Assembly (NCBI RefSeq): GCF_963082495.1
Contig: NZ_CAUJAN010000003.1
Coordinates: forward strand, 310,001-374,000
Direction of reading: 5' to 3'
DNA from: Methanobrevibacter sp. V74
Lineage (GTDB): Archaea > Methanobacteriota > Methanobacteria > Methanobacteriales > Methanobacteriaceae
DNA: 64,000 nt
Made by a program: the position numbers and the translations under genes. Numbering within the stretch: position 1 is the stretch's first letter; every line of letters starts with the position of its first letter. Under the pieces are notes generated by a model. That model had not been told where the DNA came from. It saw only the letters and a program-made list of their open reading frames with translations, and made no database searches. Below are positions 36,771 through 47,499 of this stretch, in pieces.

Positions 36771-39700
36771 TTATCTTTTAATAGTAATCGTATTAGATAT
36801 TTTACATTTACCATATTTTGAAATAATTTTATATTTACCCACTTTTAATTTTTTAAGGGACAACATAACAATACCCTTTTTATTGGTTTTCACTTTGTAT
36901 GTTTTTCCTTTAAATTTGATGGTGATTTTTTTATTTTTTAATGCCTTGCCATTCTTATTGACCAATTTAACTGAAAATTTAATTTTTTTAGCTTTTTTCG
37001 TAACTATGTTTTTAGTGATTAATGTTGGTTTGATTTTTAATTCATTGGAAACTTTATCACCATGATACTCGGCAGTTATTTTATAAGATCCTGCGTTCAG
37101 TTTTAAAGATTTGGAAACATATCCCCTTTTATCAGTTTTAAGATTGTATGTTATACCATTAACTTTAACTTTTACAATATGACCTGCTCCAACATATTTG
37201 CCTTTAGAATCCATAATGCGAAGCTTATAAGTAATAGTATTGCCATAGTAAACAGCATAATTTTTATTTCCAGTAATTGCAGGCATTACAGTAACATCTG
37301 CTGTGCTTTTAGATCCATAATAAGCATCATCCCCAGCATAAGACACGTGAACTCTATAATTTCCTCTTGAAATTGGAGGTAAACTAATTTGACCGGCAGA
37401 ATTAGTAGTTAAAGGGTAAGTAGTACCAGCCACCATGACAATGACTTTTTTATTAGACATGACACTACCGTTTTGATCTTTTAATGTGGCTAAAATACCC
37501 CCCGGATAAACTTTTGAATTAATTGTAATGCTTGTTGAAATAAGCCTATATGCAGTTAAATTAGCATTAGCAGTAACTGTTTCAAAATAATCGGGATTTT
37601 TAATTTCTACAAGTATTTTAGGATTATCACTGTAAATTTGAGGAATTTCAGCAGTTAAAATAGCTTTACCGTTAACATCACTAACAACTTTTCCTAAATA
37701 ACTATAAAACCCATCATCCACAACATTAAATTCAACTGTTATTCCGCTAACAGGATTTCCCAAAATATCTACAAGAGTTGCTACAAATATTGCATTTCTT
37801 GCAATAGCTCCGGTAACATTATCAACATGTACAGTTAAATCACCTTTTCTTATTTCTAAGGTTGATTCGAATTCAGTGTATTTATAATTTTCTTTAAATA
37901 CGTTAGCATGAATCAAATATGTAGCCGGAGTATAATCGATGAAGGTATAATTAAGTGTTGCAGTGCCATTTTTGATTACAACTTGTTGAATTTCACCATT
38001 CATAGAACTAAATGTAACATTAGCTCCCTCTAAACCAACATCAGTAGTTGTAAATACAAATGTTCCCTTCTCCAAATATTTTATAACTATATCCGAGAGG
38101 GTTCCAGTTACTAAATACTTATAATTTTTATCAACAGTATTATTAACTGTAGTATTTACTGCATAATTTCCAATACCATTTTCACTGTCAAGATAATTAG
38201 AATAAATTACATTATCAATGGCAATATCATCAATAATAACTGCATAACCAAATTTGGAAGTGATATTATTTTCAGAAATATTATTATAAGATGAATTTAA
38301 TTTAAGATAGACTCCTGCAGTTCCAGTCCCTGTTGGATCAAAGTTTATAAAATTGATTTCATCACCAGTTGCATTAACAAAAATAATATTTGAGGTTAAT
38401 TTATTATTTTGTGCTTTAACAATTCTTGAACCATATGATTGTTTGGCGTTAATTTCAAAGGTATTATTATTAATTATGTTATAATTAGAAGAATAAACAT
38501 CTATCCCATAAACCATTTGTGAATTTAATGTTAAAATGTTTTTTTTGATAGTGGATCCTTGAGACATTTCTAAATTAATACCATATATAACACAATCTGC
38601 TCGGGCATTTACAATATTGCCTATTATAGTAGTGTTTTTAGATTTATCACCAATTATTATTCCTTCAACACAATAAGTACCATTTAAACGAATATTGTTA
38701 TTAATGAATTGGTTATTTGATGCATCTTGGCCAATTGGAGCCTCAGCTCCAGTTTGAGAACCTAAAACCCCAACACCATAAATGTAATTATCATATCCAT
38801 AGATATAGATATTATTATTTGAAACAGTATTATTGTGGGTGTTGTAATATAAATCAATACCTACAAGTGAATTTGTAGAATTAGTTTTGTTATATGTTTG
38901 GTTTAATTTTGAAGTAACAGTTACATTATTTCCAGAAATGATATTATTTGATGAAAAAGCCGTTAAGATACCATAAGTCCTGTAAACTTCAGCTAAAACA
39001 TAAGTTCCATTTAAAGTGTTTCCACTGGTGCAGACTTCATTACCAGAAGTACAAGAACTATTACCAGAACCTGGAATCTCACCACCAGAAGTGCAGGTTT
39101 CATTTCCGGAAGTACATACTCCCCCACCACTAATGTAGACTTCGGAAGTTCCATTGGTAAAGATAGTATTATTTATAAATCTACAATCTTCCGCAGTATA
39201 AGCAAGTAGAGTATAAGTTAAATAATTACCTGAAGATGAAAGTTTATTTCCAATTATATCAACATAAATAGATTCAATTACATAAATAGCATAAGCTGCA
39301 TTTTTATCATAAACATCAATGCTACAGTTAGTGATTGTAGCACCAACGGCCCGGTAAACTAAAACTCCCCAACCATTTGAAACTTTATCGTTTCGGATAG
39401 TTAAATTTTCCATCCAAACACCATTCGAGTAAATTTTAAATTTGACATTGTGAAAAATTGGGTTTTTACCGGTTATTTTAACTGCGGAATTAATGAAAAT
39501 AGTTTTATTTGAAAAAGTACCCTCAAAGTGTAAAGTATCCCCATCTTTAATAGTAGCAGACAAATAACCATTAGCACTAATGTATTCATCATAATTAGAA
39601 TTATTAATTATATAGTGAGTCCCATTAAATTTGTATTGGGGTTTTGATGGATCATATGATCCTTCTGGTGTTGCAACAATACCTGTGCCTTTAGGACCGC

Positions 39701-41069
39701 TATTATCTTCAATCCTATAATATTCAGATGCATCTGCATCTCTTGCATCAATTGAATAAGTATTATTAGTTGAAACATAATTATTTATAATTGTAATATT
39801 TCCAGGCATTTTATGAACACTCATTTTTTGAATTAAAACACATACACCATAGTGACTATATATAGTATTATTATCTACTGTTAAATTAAAAGAATGAGTA
39901 TTGAATAATACTCCTGCACCAGAAATAGTTGAAATGAAATTATCTTCAATGTTAATATAAGATCCGCAAGGATAAATACCAGTTCCTTGAAATATTACCT
40001 CCACGGTATTATTTTTAATAATAGAATAATCTAAAGCTGAAATACCTGAACCTGTTGGGATGATCTTTGCATTTTTAATTGTATTGTTAATAACAGTGGA
40101 ATAAAGAGCAGCTACAATACCATATTCTCCCCCAATTTCAACTGAAGGATTATTGAAATCAGCCCCTGTGAGGTTAATAATTTTATTATTTATAATTATA
40201 TTTCCAGTTCCTGAAGTTGAAATTCCCCTATATGCTCCAATAACCCTATTAGAGTTTATTGTATTATTAGAACCCATAATTTGAATACCGTAACTCCAAG
40301 AAGTAGGCAATACGTTGTATTTTATAGAATTATTATAAATTATATTAAAATTAGAATGACCTCCATTAAAATATCCTCCAGGATAACTAGATAGATAAAT
40401 TCCATTTGCATCATCACAAATTATCTTATTATTTGCTATATAATTATAATGAGATCCACTTATGACCAGTGGAGGTGCAGACCTTGTTCCATGACCATAA
40501 GTAATTCCGAAGGTTGTTAATTTATTATCCGTAACATTATTATGATTTGCATTATTTCCAATACCAATAGCATAAGAAGACATACCATTATTTTTAATTG
40601 TACATCCACTTATAACACAATTACTTGCACCATTTAAAAACACACCACACTTGTAATCCTCAGAATTATTAATATTTAAATTAGAAATTGTACTTCCAGA
40701 TGCTCCGTTATAGAACATGAAAATACAATTTTTAAGAACATTTGTGCTTGATCCTACAACATTTACTTGTTTTTTAAAGGAAAATGTCTTATTTGAAAAA
40801 ACACCGTCAATATTGAGAGTATCACCTTCATTAACAGAAGTTGAAATTAATACCCCATTCTCAAAATAATTCTTATACGTAGTAGGAGTAACCGTGTGAG
40901 AATTTGAAGTTAAAACTTCTTCACTAACTACATCACTATTATCTGATGTAGACAATTCAATAGATTCATCACTACTTACAGTATCATTTAAATCATCGCT
41001 AGCACTAACAGCAGTGATAGATACCAATAATAGTAATAAAATCAATATCATATTAATTTTTTTAAACAT
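36771..41069 (-). CDS. Large adhesin-like surface protein, beta-helix plus Ig-like repeats
   Basis: A 1,432-residue secreted protein. A signal peptide (MFKKINMILILLLLLVSITAVSA) precedes two beta-helix blocks (about 60-470 and 500-1000), each introduced by a (Y)FENGVLIS/(Y)ISANGYLSATIKDGD-type segment. Then come Ig-like domains (about 1040-1350) and a Lys-rich C-terminal domain (KFKGKTYKVKTNKKGIVML). Residues about 645-686 hold four CTSG(N/G) repeats interrupting the helix. The start ATG follows GAGGCAGAAT. Likely role: attachment to host or other microbes at the pseudomurein surface. Confidence 0.87.
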   Translation of the reverse strand: MFKKINMILILLLLLVSITAVSASDDLNDTVSSDESIELSTSDNSDVVSEEVLTSNSHTVTPTTYKNYFENGVLISTSVNEGDTLNIDGVFSNKTFSFKKQVNVVGSSTNVLKNCIFMFYNGASGSTISNLNINNSEDYKCGVFLNGASNCVISGCTIKNNGMSSYAIGIGNNANHNNVTDNKLTTFGITYGHGTRSAPPLVISGSHYNYIANNKIICDDANGIYLSSYPGGYFNGGHSNFNIIYNNSIKYNVLPTSWSYGIQIMGSNNTINSNRVIGAYRGISTSGTGNIIINNKIINLTGADFNNPSVEIGGEYGIVAALYSTVINNTIKNAKIIPTGSGISALDYSIIKNNTVEVIFQGTGIYPCGSYINIEDNFISTISGAGVLFNTHSFNLTVDNNTIYSHYGVCVLIQKMSVHKMPGNITIINNYVSTNNTYSIDARDADASEYYRIEDNSGPKGTGIVATPEGSYDPSKPQYKFNGTHYIINNSNYDEYISANGYLSATIKDGDTLHFEGTFSNKTIFINSAVKITGKNPIFHNVKFKIYSNGVWMENLTIRNDKVSNGWGVLVYRAVGATITNCSIDVYDKNAAYAIYVIESIYVDIIGNKLSSSGNYLTYTLLAYTAEDCRFINNTIFTNGTSEVYISGGGVCTSGNETCTSGGEIPGSGNSSCTSGNEVCTSGNTLNGTYVLAEVYRTYGILTAFSSNNIISGNNVTVTSKLNQTYNKTNSTNSLVGIDLYYNTHNNTVSNNNIYIYGYDNYIYGVGVLGSQTGAEAPIGQDASNNQFINNNIRLNGTYCVEGIIIGDKSKNTTIIGNIVNARADCVIYGINLEMSQGSTIKKNILTLNSQMVYGIDVYSSNYNIINNNTFEINAKQSYGSRIVKAQNNKLTSNIIFVNATGDEINFINFDPTGTGTAGVYLKLNSSYNNISENNITSKFGYAVIIDDIAIDNVIYSNYLDSENGIGNYAVNTTVNNTVDKNYKYLVTGTLSDIVIKYLEKGTFVFTTTDVGLEGANVTFSSMNGEIQQVVIKNGTATLNYTFIDYTPATYLIHANVFKENYKYTEFESTLEIRKGDLTVHVDNVTGAIARNAIFVATLVDILGNPVSGITVEFNVVDDGFYSYLGKVVSDVNGKAILTAEIPQIYSDNPKILVEIKNPDYFETVTANANLTAYRLISTSITINSKVYPGGILATLKDQNGSVMSNKKVIVMVAGTTYPLTTNSAGQISLPPISRGNYRVHVSYAGDDAYYGSKSTADVTVMPAITGNKNYAVYYGNTITYKLRIMDSKGKYVGAGHIVKVKVNGITYNLKTDKRGYVSKSLKLNAGSYKITAEYHGDKVSNELKIKPTLITKNIVTKKAKKIKFSVKLVNKNGKALKNKKITIKFKGKTYKVKTNKKGIVMLSLKKLKVGKYKIISKYGKCKISNTITIKR

Positions 41070-41161
41070 ATTCTGCCTCGCTACATTGAATTCAAGATTA
41101 TTTTAAAAATAATCTAGCATATTATTATGTTTGGAAATAAAATATATTTAAAAATTTCTAA

Positions 41162-41202
41162 AATTTAAAAAAATAAAAAAAAGTTGATGATTAGTAATCA
41201 TC
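41162..41202 (-). terminator. Terminator of the CobN-like gene
   Basis: On the minus strand GATGATT-ACT-AATCATC is followed by AACTTTTTTTTATTTTTTT at the stop codon. Confidence 0.65.
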
Positions 41203-44200
41203 ATCTTCATCTTCATCATTTCTCCAATATCCAACTAAGAATATTGCAATTAAAATGATTACAGCAACAATGACAAATATTGGCATACTAGATTCAACTG
41301 CACTAGCTGATTTAGCTGCAGATTTTTCAGATACCTCATATGCATTAGCACCAGAGTCTCCAGAACTAGCATCAGAGGAGGAAGACTGTGAACTTTGAGA
41401 TTCGGCAGTGGTTTTTGCATCACCAGATTGTGAAGCATCTATACCAAAAGCGGTCTTTCCACCATTCCTGTTACTTGATGCATCATCAGAAGTTTTGTTA
41501 ACTAATTTTTTTGCATTAGAATCATCTTTACCAGTTTTACCATTATTTGAACCTTTATGATCTGAATTTGCACCATTGCTCTTTTCATCAACCATTTGAT
41601 ATAATGGATCAGTATTTGTTGCATGAGCCAATATTTCTGCAAATTTTTGTTTTTGAGCTGAAGTTAATGAACTTTGTTGAATAATCTTAGAATTAAATGC
41701 AAGGTTTTTACATGTGTGGTGACAACATGCTACACCATACTTGATTACTTGTCGCATATATTCATCAGCTAATTTTTGAACAGTGCTTTTGTCAGCAGCC
41801 CAAGTTCCTTGATTTGCAAGATAAACCATCCATGCAAGAGAAGTTTGATAACCTGCAGAAGTTGTTGCTCCATTAATACTTCCCTTCATACCTAACAAAG
41901 TGCCGGCTAATTGATTACCCAATTCTTTTTCAAGTTTACCATTGCTTATTGTTAAACCTCCAAACATATTCTGGATTCTTGATGCATAAGAGTTCATTCC
42001 AGTACCCCCACCATTAATAAGAGGGGCGTAATATTTAGGGTTTAAAAGCATTGATCGAATTTCGAACTCAACTTCATCTTCATAGGTTCTTGCAACATAC
42101 TTATTTTTATTTCTTATATCGACAAATGCAGTATCCGGTCTTGACTGACCTGATTGTAGTCTCAATATAGTAGCTGCATTGTATAATCCTCCAAACCAAT
42201 CATAGTAATCATCTGAATCTAATAATCTCCAAGTACTGTCAAAATTCTGTGTAATTAACTCAGTCTTATTAAGCAAATAAATGAAGTTTGCTTTTTGATT
42301 GGTAATTACAATATTACCCTTTTCATCAAGAGTCCATGAATAAGAAACTCTTGAAAGATAAACATCCATTGCAAATTGATTAAGAGTACTTTTATTCCAG
42401 TCAGCAGTGTTTGGAATAAGAGTAGACATACCAGTTCCTTCCAATACATTACCCGGAAGACCAAATAATCTATCAAGTGAAGGATTTTCTGCATAGTGTT
42501 TTTTAACAAAATTGTTTGCTTCGTTTTCACCTTCTGCAAAAGCAGCGAGTTTTACCGCTTGTAACATCCATGAAAGCCAATCTTTATTGCTTGTAACTAT
42601 ACTTGCAAATACGTCAATTCTAGGTCTGTTTACAACTGTCCCATTAGATAATTTAACAGTAAGTGAACTTAACGGAAGTTTTTCAACACCTGTAACTTTA
42701 CCATTACTTTCCCATACTGGTTTACAACCAAGGAAATATAAGAATTCCGCAATTCCAATACCTTCTGTTCTTGAAATTTCTGTACCCCATAAGATTAATG
42801 AAGTTAATTCCGGCCAGCGGCCATGTTTTTCATAGTATTGGGAAAGTAACAAATCAACGATTTTGACAGCTGATTGATATGCTGACTCTGAAGGCATTCT
42901 TGTTGGATCAGATGCATATCCATCATGACCTGTTGGAATTGAATCACCATAAGATGGGTCTGCAAATAACCCTGATGAAACATATCCTCCTCGAAGAGCG
43001 GTTAAAATAGCGTTCCATTCATTGTTGTTTTGGATTTTAATAATAACTTGCTCAGCATATAATGTTGAGTTGTATAATGCAGAATTTTTTACAATATTAT
43101 ATTTAACAGTTAAATCCTCAATTGAAGAACCGTTAACTAAATCGGTTATGAAATTTCTCAAGAATTGTTTTATCACATTAGCTTGAACTAAATAATTTAA
43201 ACTACCTGAAATGTCCTCATTGAAATTCAATCCTTTAAATTCAGGATATAGGAATTCCATGATTTGATTATAAATCTTAGTTTGAGAAGTTGTAATTGTA
43301 ATAACCTCTTCAATGAGTTCATTGCCGGTTAATATTTTACCTAAAGAATGTAAACCGTAAGTGATGAAATCATCTTCCATATCTTCAAGATATAAATGCA
43401 AATCATCCATCCATTTTTGGAATGTTTCATTAGACTCTATAAATTTTCTAAAACCTAGAGAAGGAGCCAGTTTAATGATTTTTTGTTTATACTCTTCTGC
43501 ATTAGAACTTACATTAAGATTTACTTGATCTTTATAGTATGTAATATAATTATTTAATACTGTATAATTGCCATATAAACCTGATGAAACCATAGCAGGA
43601 GTCATGTGAGTAATCAACAATGCTGCAATCCTATCACGTGCAACCATAGCTTCTCCAGGGTTAGATACAATATAAGGATACAATGTAGGGTTTAAAGTTA
43701 ACTCAAAAGTCCAATCCCCTGCAACAGCACCTAAATTAGTACCCGGCAACCATTCCAGAGTTCCATGAGTCCCCATATTGACAATTGCATTTACTTTAGC
43801 TATCTTATCTAACCATTTATAGAAAGATACATAGTATTGTGTTGGTGGCAAAGTTAAATCATGGTAATTCTCTATTGTTTTCAATTCTTCCCAGCCTCTA
43901 CTTGGTTGGAATGTGATAAATACCTTACCGAACCATATTCCTGGAACAACCATATATTGTTCATTAGCACCATTATAAACCATTGACGGACCTAAACCTG
44001 AACCCCAGTAGTCTGTCATGTTTTTAATTAAGTTAGTTGGAATATCTTTAATCAAATTACGGAAAACTTTTGTTGAAATTAACTGATTATGTTCAACTAG
44101 TGACCCATAATTGTTTTCAACATAATCTTTAAGAAGACCGTATGCCCATGAACCTTTATTACCCATTGAAAAGATAATTTCTTCAAGTTGACTGGCATTT

Positions 44201-46047
44201 AGTTTTTTCCTAATGTCCCCTCCAGTATCATAGCCTGCCTCATATAATTTGACAATTAAATCATATGTGGACTGAGTTACATTCAAGTAGGATGCACCAA
44301 TTTCTGCTTTACCAGGAGGATAATTATACAATACAATAGCTATAGTTTTATCAGAGTTATTTAAATCTTTTAAATCCGCCCAACCACAGCTTAATTTTAC
44401 CATTTTATCTACACCGGATTGAATAACATGAGTTTTTCCGGCGCCATCTACATATGATAAGATTACAGGACCAAAAACCCCTTCAAAACTTGGATAGGTA
44501 ACGGCATAAGTCCATTCAACTTGAGGACCCAATTCAGAGTTATAACTGTATTCAGATATTTCATTAACACCTTTTAAAACTGATAAATCGATTTCGGATA
44601 AATCTGATTCCGCTGAACCATTTGCATAACTTAAAGACCAACTATATAATGAAGTTACTGATGAGATGCCAATTTTAGAACACTTTACAATTCTATTTAG
44701 AATTGAAGAAGCAGAAGGATTTGTACTTGTTTTAAATAAATTAAAAGCAGGCCTACCGCTTTCCTGATAACCTCTAATTAGAGCATCAACAACATCTCCA
44801 CCACAATAGTAAGTGACAATAGCTATAAATTTTTGATTATAAGATATATTATTCTTAAAATCTTTTTCGAATTTACTGAATAACTCTTTTGGATCCAAAG
44901 TAGTTTCAACCCAGTTTTCATAGTTTTCTTTCATCCAATTCAAACTACCATCTGAAGTTTTAGTATAACCAGGATTTGTTGTAATCCACTTATTAATTAA
45001 GCTTGGTTCCGGTACAAGTGTATACCTTCCTAAATCAGGATGATAAAAACCGCATTCCGGACTCATTAAAGGAAGTCCATTATCATTTAAAGTAGGATTA
45101 GAATATTTTGATGGTTCGATTAAATGACGAACATACTTGAAATAATTATCCATATTACTTATTAAAACTTCAGAATCCTTTATATCCTCTGATTGGAAAT
45201 ATGACCCAATATATGTATTTTCAATAGTATCATAAGTATTATTAGATTCACTTGCTCCAATTATATGCAAACCAGTTGCATTTAGGATTTCTTGTGAATA
45301 AACACCAAATGTATAAGCAACCCTATAATTTTTATTCGCAGGAGAATTAGCTAATAACTGTTTAAGATAGGATGCTGTAAATTTATTATATGCGGAATTT
45401 TCAGCAAACATATCAATATGAATATAATTAGCATATCCAGCTAACCATGCCCTTGATTCATCAAAATTAGTAGTACTAATATATGCAATACGCCTGGACA
45501 TATTCATCAACAGGTCCACTTTCTCATTATGAGAGGAATAATCTACCAATAACAATATGTCGGGAACAAACATTACATCATCCATATCAAGAGTTCCACT
45601 ATACTTAGTAAAATCAACATTAAATATCTTAAAAGATTTATAAGTTGAATAAGAAAATTCTAAATTATACTTTAATGAACCTAATCCAGTAAATGATACA
45701 ATACCATCTTTATTTGTAGTTTTAGTAGAAATCAAGTTATTTGAAGAATCAAATAATTTAACCGTTGCTCCACCTAACTTAATACCATCCTCCGTCCATG
45801 TTTTGCCAGTTTCATTATAAGAATCATAAACGTGAACATTAATTGTATTACTTGCCCCCAATATTTCCGCACCTGATTGAGAAGCCTGGACATCGCCAAC
45901 ATTCGAATACAATGTTGTTTCTTCTAACTCACATGGAGTACTCACCACATCAGATATTGTTTCATTATCTCCTGCAAAAACACTGCCTACAGAAAATACA
46001 AGCAATATTGAAATAATTAATGCGAATAACAATCTATTATCTATAAT
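41191..46047 (-). CDS. Secreted, membrane-anchored CobN/BchH-like protein, ATT start
   Basis: About 1,618 residues. From ATT 46047 the N-terminus is a signal peptide (IIDNRLLFALIISILLVFSV...FA). A carboxypeptidase-regulatory/Cna-B-like domain (about 60-130, GGATVKLFDSSNNLISTKTTNKDG) comes next. A full CobN-type chelatase large-subunit region (about 140-1480) has NMGTHGTLEWLPG (near 760), GYASDPTRMPSESAY, LILWGTEISRTEGIG and VACCHHTCKNLAFN. A Ser-rich linker leads to a C-terminal membrane helix (FVIVAVIILIAIFLVGYW) and acidic tail. It is thus outside the cell, where ATP-driven metal insertion is unlikely. SD GGGGGTG sits six bases before ATT. Confidence 0.85.
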   Translation of the reverse strand: MIDNRLLFALIISILLVFSVGSVFAGDNETISDVVSTPCELEETTLYSNVGDVQASQSGAEILGASNTINVHVYDSYNETGKTWTEDGIKLGGATVKLFDSSNNLISTKTTNKDGIVSFTGLGSLKYNLEFSYSTYKSFKIFNVDFTKYSGTLDMDDVMFVPDILLLVDYSSHNEKVDLLMNMSRRIAYISTTNFDESRAWLAGYANYIHIDMFAENSAYNKFTASYLKQLLANSPANKNYRVAYTFGVYSQEILNATGLHIIGASESNNTYDTIENTYIGSYFQSEDIKDSEVLISNMDNYFKYVRHLIEPSKYSNPTLNDNGLPLMSPECGFYHPDLGRYTLVPEPSLINKWITTNPGYTKTSDGSLNWMKENYENWVETTLDPKELFSKFEKDFKNNISYNQKFIAIVTYYCGGDVVDALIRGYQESGRPAFNLFKTSTNPSASSILNRIVKCSKIGISSVTSLYSWSLSYANGSAESDLSEIDLSVLKGVNEISEYSYNSELGPQVEWTYAVTYPSFEGVFGPVILSYVDGAGKTHVIQSGVDKMVKLSCGWADLKDLNNSDKTIAIVLYNYPPGKAEIGASYLNVTQSTYDLIVKLYEAGYDTGGDIRKKLNASQLEEIIFSMGNKGSWAYGLLKDYVENNYGSLVEHNQLISTKVFRNLIKDIPTNLIKNMTDYWGSGLGPSMVYNGANEQYMVVPGIWFGKVFITFQPSRGWEELKTIENYHDLTLPPTQYYVSFYKWLDKIAKVNAIVNMGTHGTLEWLPGTNLGAVAGDWTFELTLNPTLYPYIVSNPGEAMVARDRIAALLITHMTPAMVSSGLYGNYTVLNNYITYYKDQVNLNVSSNAEEYKQKIIKLAPSLGFRKFIESNETFQKWMDDLHLYLEDMEDDFITYGLHSLGKILTGNELIEEVITITTSQTKIYNQIMEFLYPEFKGLNFNEDISGSLNYLVQANVIKQFLRNFITDLVNGSSIEDLTVKYNIVKNSALYNSTLYAEQVIIKIQNNNEWNAILTALRGGYVSSGLFADPSYGDSIPTGHDGYASDPTRMPSESAYQSAVKIVDLLLSQYYEKHGRWPELTSLILWGTEISRTEGIGIAEFLYFLGCKPVWESNGKVTGVEKLPLSSLTVKLSNGTVVNRPRIDVFASIVTSNKDWLSWMLQAVKLAAFAEGENEANNFVKKHYAENPSLDRLFGLPGNVLEGTGMSTLIPNTADWNKSTLNQFAMDVYLSRVSYSWTLDEKGNIVITNQKANFIYLLNKTELITQNFDSTWRLLDSDDYYDWFGGLYNAATILRLQSGQSRPDTAFVDIRNKNKYVARTYEDEVEFEIRSMLLNPKYYAPLINGGGTGMNSYASRIQNMFGGLTISNGKLEKELGNQLAGTLLGMKGSINGATTSAGYQTSLAWMVYLANQGTWAADKSTVQKLADEYMRQVIKYGVACCHHTCKNLAFNSKIIQQSSLTSAQKQKFAEILAHATNTDPLYQMVDEKSNGANSDHKGSNNGKTGKDDSNAKKLVNKTSDDASSNRNGGKTAFGIDASQSGDAKTTAESQSSQSSSSDASSGDSGANAYEVSEKSAAKSASAVESSMPIFVIVAVIILIAIFLVGYWRNDEDEDDDY

Positions 46048-46246
46048 CGTTTTCACCCCCTTTATGCCCAATTAGAAACATAGCAAAAAAAATTTACTAT
46101 AATCTTAAGTTTAATTTGAAAATATATAAAACTAACTAAAATCAAAACAATATATGGAAAAATAAAACGAATTGTACACAAATAAGATACATTTAAATAT
46201 TACATTGACCTAATAAGAAACACTAACATTATATGAGGTGACATTA

Positions 46247-47080
46247 ATGCGCAAAATAATGATTTTACTAGCTATAATCATTGTTGGAATGCTCATTCCA
46301 GCAGGATTTTCAACAAGCGATACGCAAGCAGTAATAACCTATGGGGAAACAACCCACCACAATGCCGGCTATAAAAATATTGTTGATACTTTCTTTGTAA
46401 AACAGTCCGGTGTGGATTTACACGGTGTTGATTCCAAAATAATCACTGCAAATAATGTAAATAAGATTTCACGTGACATTACAGGTAAAACTTATTCATC
46501 TAACCAAATATATTCTTCAGCACTGGTGGATTTAAACGAAAATGATGATTTAGAAGTTAGTGTAGACAAATCAAAAATTACTACAATAACAGGCAATATG
46601 TATCTTTCTGCACTTAAATCAGCAGGAATTAGAGCAGGACACGTATATGTAACCAGTCCAGTAACTGCAACTGGAGAATCTGCTCTTGCAGGAATTATGA
46701 ATTCCTATGAAGCGGCAACTGATACTAAAATTCCTGACAATATAAAAGAAGCAGCCAATAATGAGATTTATACCCAGGCAGAAATCGTTGAAAACTCGGA
46801 TGTTAATGCTGATGAGTTATCCAAATTGGTTGATGATGTAAAAGAAGAAGTGGTGGAAAACAATATTACCGACCACCAAACTATTGTAAACATTATCAAT
46901 AATTACACTGTTATAAACAACATCAACATTACAAACAGTGATATTGAAAACCTTGCAGAAAGTATTGAACAAATACAAAACGTTCAAGGGGATGTAAACA
47001 CCTATCAAACTGAAGTATCAAATGTCTTAAACAACACTACTGATAGTACAGCAGGCGGATTATTTGGATTATTCAATTAA
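46247..47080 (+). CDS. DUF1002 family secreted protein
   Basis: A 277-residue protein with a signal peptide (MRKIMILLAIIIVGMLIPAGFS) and the DUF1002 (YpuA-like) pattern VITYGETT...NAGYKNIVDTFF, SSALVDL and GIRAGHVYVTSPVTATGESALAGIM. The C-terminal part is Asn-rich and probably helical. Function unknown. Start ATG 46247 follows GAGGTGAC (46235-46242). It is divergent from the CobN-like gene. Confidence 0.82.
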   Translation: MRKIMILLAIIIVGMLIPAGFSTSDTQAVITYGETTHHNAGYKNIVDTFFVKQSGVDLHGVDSKIITANNVNKISRDITGKTYSSNQIYSSALVDLNENDDLEVSVDKSKITTITGNMYLSALKSAGIRAGHVYVTSPVTATGESALAGIMNSYEAATDTKIPDNIKEAANNEIYTQAEIVENSDVNADELSKLVDDVKEEVVENNITDHQTIVNIINNYTVINNINITNSDIENLAESIEQIQNVQGDVNTYQTEVSNVLNNTTDSTAGGLFGLFN

Positions 47081-47415
47081 TCCGAATCTCTTTTTAATTT
47101 TTCTATTTCTCCAAGATTCAAGATAATGAAATTTTTATATTTTGGATTGGCCAATATCTTATATTGCTTTTTCCCAGATTTAGCATATGCTTCATTCATT
47201 AAATCTTGTAGGACATCAACATCAGAAGTTAATATAAGATCTAATTTTATCATTTCTTCATCACTTAATGACTCTAAAAATGATCGGATAGTTGATTTAA
47301 ATTTTAATACAATGTTTGAATTTTTACGTGCCATCATTTCCAATACAAATGAAGGTGCAATTGTGAATAAATGTCCGTATTCTTTTATATCTTCATATGA
47401 AAGTTCCTCAGCCAT
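47077..47415 (-). CDS. Conserved hypothetical protein, 112 residues
   Basis: A soluble, mostly helical protein (MAEELSYEDIKEYGHLF..., SFLESLSDEEMIKLDLIL..., YKILANPKYKNFIILNL). No catalytic motif recognised. A GGCGATATT-ATG start is reasonable. It overlaps the DUF1002 gene end by 4 bp, convergently. It forms the left edge of the rnpB-associated island. Confidence 0.6.
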   Translation of the reverse strand: MAEELSYEDIKEYGHLFTIAPSFVLEMMARKNSNIVLKFKSTIRSFLESLSDEEMIKLDLILTSDVDVLQDLMNEAYAKSGKKQYKILANPKYKNFIILNLGEIEKLKRDSD

Positions 47416-47499
47416 AATATCGCCATTACTTATAATATATTTCTAACATTATTAAATTTTATGAGTATGTAAGATTTTATAGGACTCCTACATGATTAT

